34,098 nucleotides of DNA from Rickettsiales bacterium (GTDB lineage: Bacteria > Pseudomonadota > Alphaproteobacteria > Rickettsiales > SXRF01): positions 1-34,098 of the forward strand of contig SXRF01000116.1 of NCBI GenBank assembly GCA_005792635.1, written 5' to 3'. Below the pieces are notes generated by a model. That model was not told where the DNA came from and ran no database searches. It saw nothing but the letters and a program-made list of their open reading frames with translations. Numbering within the stretch: position 1 is the first letter of the stretch; each line of letters begins with the position of its first letter. The translations under genes were made by a program, and so were the position numbers. Below are positions 33,140-34,098 of this stretch, piece after piece.

Positions 33140-34098
33140 GAGCCCCCCCAAACAAGTTTTTGCGTTTTGGTTTGCTGAACATATTTGCCTGCGAGTTACC
33201 ACCCGAACAACCATTGCCGAACGAGAAGCCACAGCCAGCCTTCATGTCAAAAGTATTTTCTGCATATTCACGATGTGAAGTTGGAATAACAAAACGATCT
33301 TCATACTTGGCAATCGCCATATAACGATACATTTCTTCAACTTCTTGCTTGCTTAAACCAACTTGTGCCAGTAGTTCAGAATTATCAACACCATCCACAT
33401 GTTTTCCGCGCATGAAAGCACGCATGGTAAGCATTCGCTCTAGTGCAATCCGCACTGGTTTTTCTTCACCAGCAGTGAGCAAATTAGCCAAATATTTAAG
33501 CGGAATGCGAAGGCTTTTTACATCAGGAATAATACCGTTCATCCCCATATCGCCACTAGCTGCTGCATTTTGAATTGGTGAAAGCGGCGGAATATACCAT
33601 ACCATAGGCAAAGTGCGATATTCAGGATGCAAAGGGAACGCCACTTTCCATTCCATCGCCATTTTATAAACAGGTGATTTTTTTGCTGCTTCCAGCCAGC
33701 TTTCAGGGATTCCCTCTGCCCGCGCCGCCTTAATAACTTCTGGATCGTTAGGATTTAGGAACATTTCAAGCTGAGCGTGATAAAGATTTTGCTCATCTTC
33801 AACTGAAGCAGCTGCTTCAATTTTATCCGCATCATATAGCAGAACTCCGAGATAGCGAATCCGCCCTACGCAGGTTTCGGAGCAAACAGTTGGTTCGCCA
33901 TTTTCAATGCGCGGATAGCAAAATGTGCATTTTTCTGATTTGCCCGATTCCCAGTTGAAATAGATTTTTTTGTAAGGACAAGCCGAAACACACATCCGCC
34001 AACCGCGACATTTTTCCTGGTCAATGAGAACAATTCCGTCTTCCTCGCGCTTATAAATCGCACCACTCGGGCAGGAAGCAACGCAAGCAGGATTAAGA
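33129..34098 (-). CDS. narH: Respiratory nitrate reductase beta subunit NarH, C-terminal part (5' end outside the window)
   Basis: The frame is open to the right edge, so the N-terminal ~190 residues and narG lie outside. The visible part begins LNPACVASCPSGAIYKREED, followed by KCRGWRMCVSACPYKKIYFN and KCTFCYPRIENGEPTVCSET. The Trp in CRGWRMC replaces one Cys ligand, as expected for the [3Fe-4S] centre of NarH. Later blocks VAFPLHPEYRTLPMVWYIPP, LRIPLKYLANLLTAG and MYRYMAIAKYEDRFVIPTSH are typical. The C-terminus (GCGFSFGNGCSGGNSQANMF) is Gly/Cys-rich. It passes electrons from NarI to the molybdenum site of NarG. It overlaps narJ by 11 bp. Confidence 0.95.
   Translation of the reverse strand, partial: LNPACVASCPSGAIYKREEDGIVLIDQEKCRGWRMCVSACPYKKIYFNWESGKSEKCTFCYPRIENGEPTVCSETCVGRIRYLGVLLYDADKIEAAASVEDEQNLYHAQLEMFLNPNDPEVIKAARAEGIPESWLEAAKKSPVYKMAMEWKVAFPLHPEYRTLPMVWYIPPLSPIQNAAASGDMGMNGIIPDVKSLRIPLKYLANLLTAGEEKPVRIALERMLTMRAFMRGKHVDGVDNSELLAQVGLSKQEVEEMYRYMAIAKYEDRFVIPTSHREYAENTFDMKAGCGFSFGNGCSGGNSQANMFSKPKRKNLFGGAHVG

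Overview
The window looks like an accessory region of a proteobacterial chromosome, most likely an alphaproteobacterium. The DUF3768 protein and the general gene mix point that way, but no rRNA or housekeeping gene is present to prove it. By eye the GC content is moderate to low. No tRNA, rRNA, CRISPR array or transposase was found.

Layout. (1) 1-2.9 kb, metal resistance: the end of a CzcA/CusA-type RND pump, a small His/Lys/Glu-rich periplasmic protein, a tiny membrane peptide, a short CDF cation transporter and two tandem 95-aa paralogues. (2) 2.9-5.6 kb: a structured element (A) that is homologous to a second, oppositely oriented element at 10.97-11.12 kb (B). It is followed by a 764-aa SMC-like ATPase of the RloC/PrrC anticodon-nuclease type with a CxxC zinc-hook-like motif. 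(3) 5.7-11.1 kb: a tRNA-Ser-3'-like scar and GGGACA repeats, a two-gene Pycsar antiphage cassette (pyrimidine cyclase plus PycTM effector), a tyrosine integrase, small island genes (an excisionase-like protein, a DUF1376 protein, a DUF3768 protein) and element B. (4) 11.4-19.9 kb: a tightly overlapping type I restriction-modification operon, RHH regulator-hsdM-rhuM-hsdS-DUF6978-DUF1828/1829-hsdR. (5) 20-25.3 kb: an orphan HipB-like regulator, a NucS/DUF91-like nuclease, a TcmP/three-Cys (DUF5131) pair, a DUF488 protein and an unknown gene. (6) 25.4-27.45 kb: a hipBA toxin-antitoxin module lying between two identical 29-bp direct repeats, with a second GGGACA cluster at 27.2 kb. (7) 27.5 kb to the end: core-like anaerobic respiration genes, with nnrS and a porin diverging around an FNR-type box, then narH-narJ-narI, a YVTN beta-propeller lipoprotein and a parvulin-like protein that has lost its catalytic domain.

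Regions 2-6 form a dense defence island carrying at least four recognisable anti-phage or toxin modules: an RloC-like nuclease, Pycsar, a type I RM system with accessory genes, and HipBA. Several uncharacterised genes sit among them (the DUF6978/DUF1828 pair, TcmP/DUF5131, the DUF91 nuclease, the 264-aa unknown). The most interesting non-coding observation is the pair of diverged A and B elements. Their long complementary arms keep pairing through compensatory changes and cross each other, as in the C4 antisense RNA/target arrangement of P1-like phages. All product names come from motif recognition; no database search was run.
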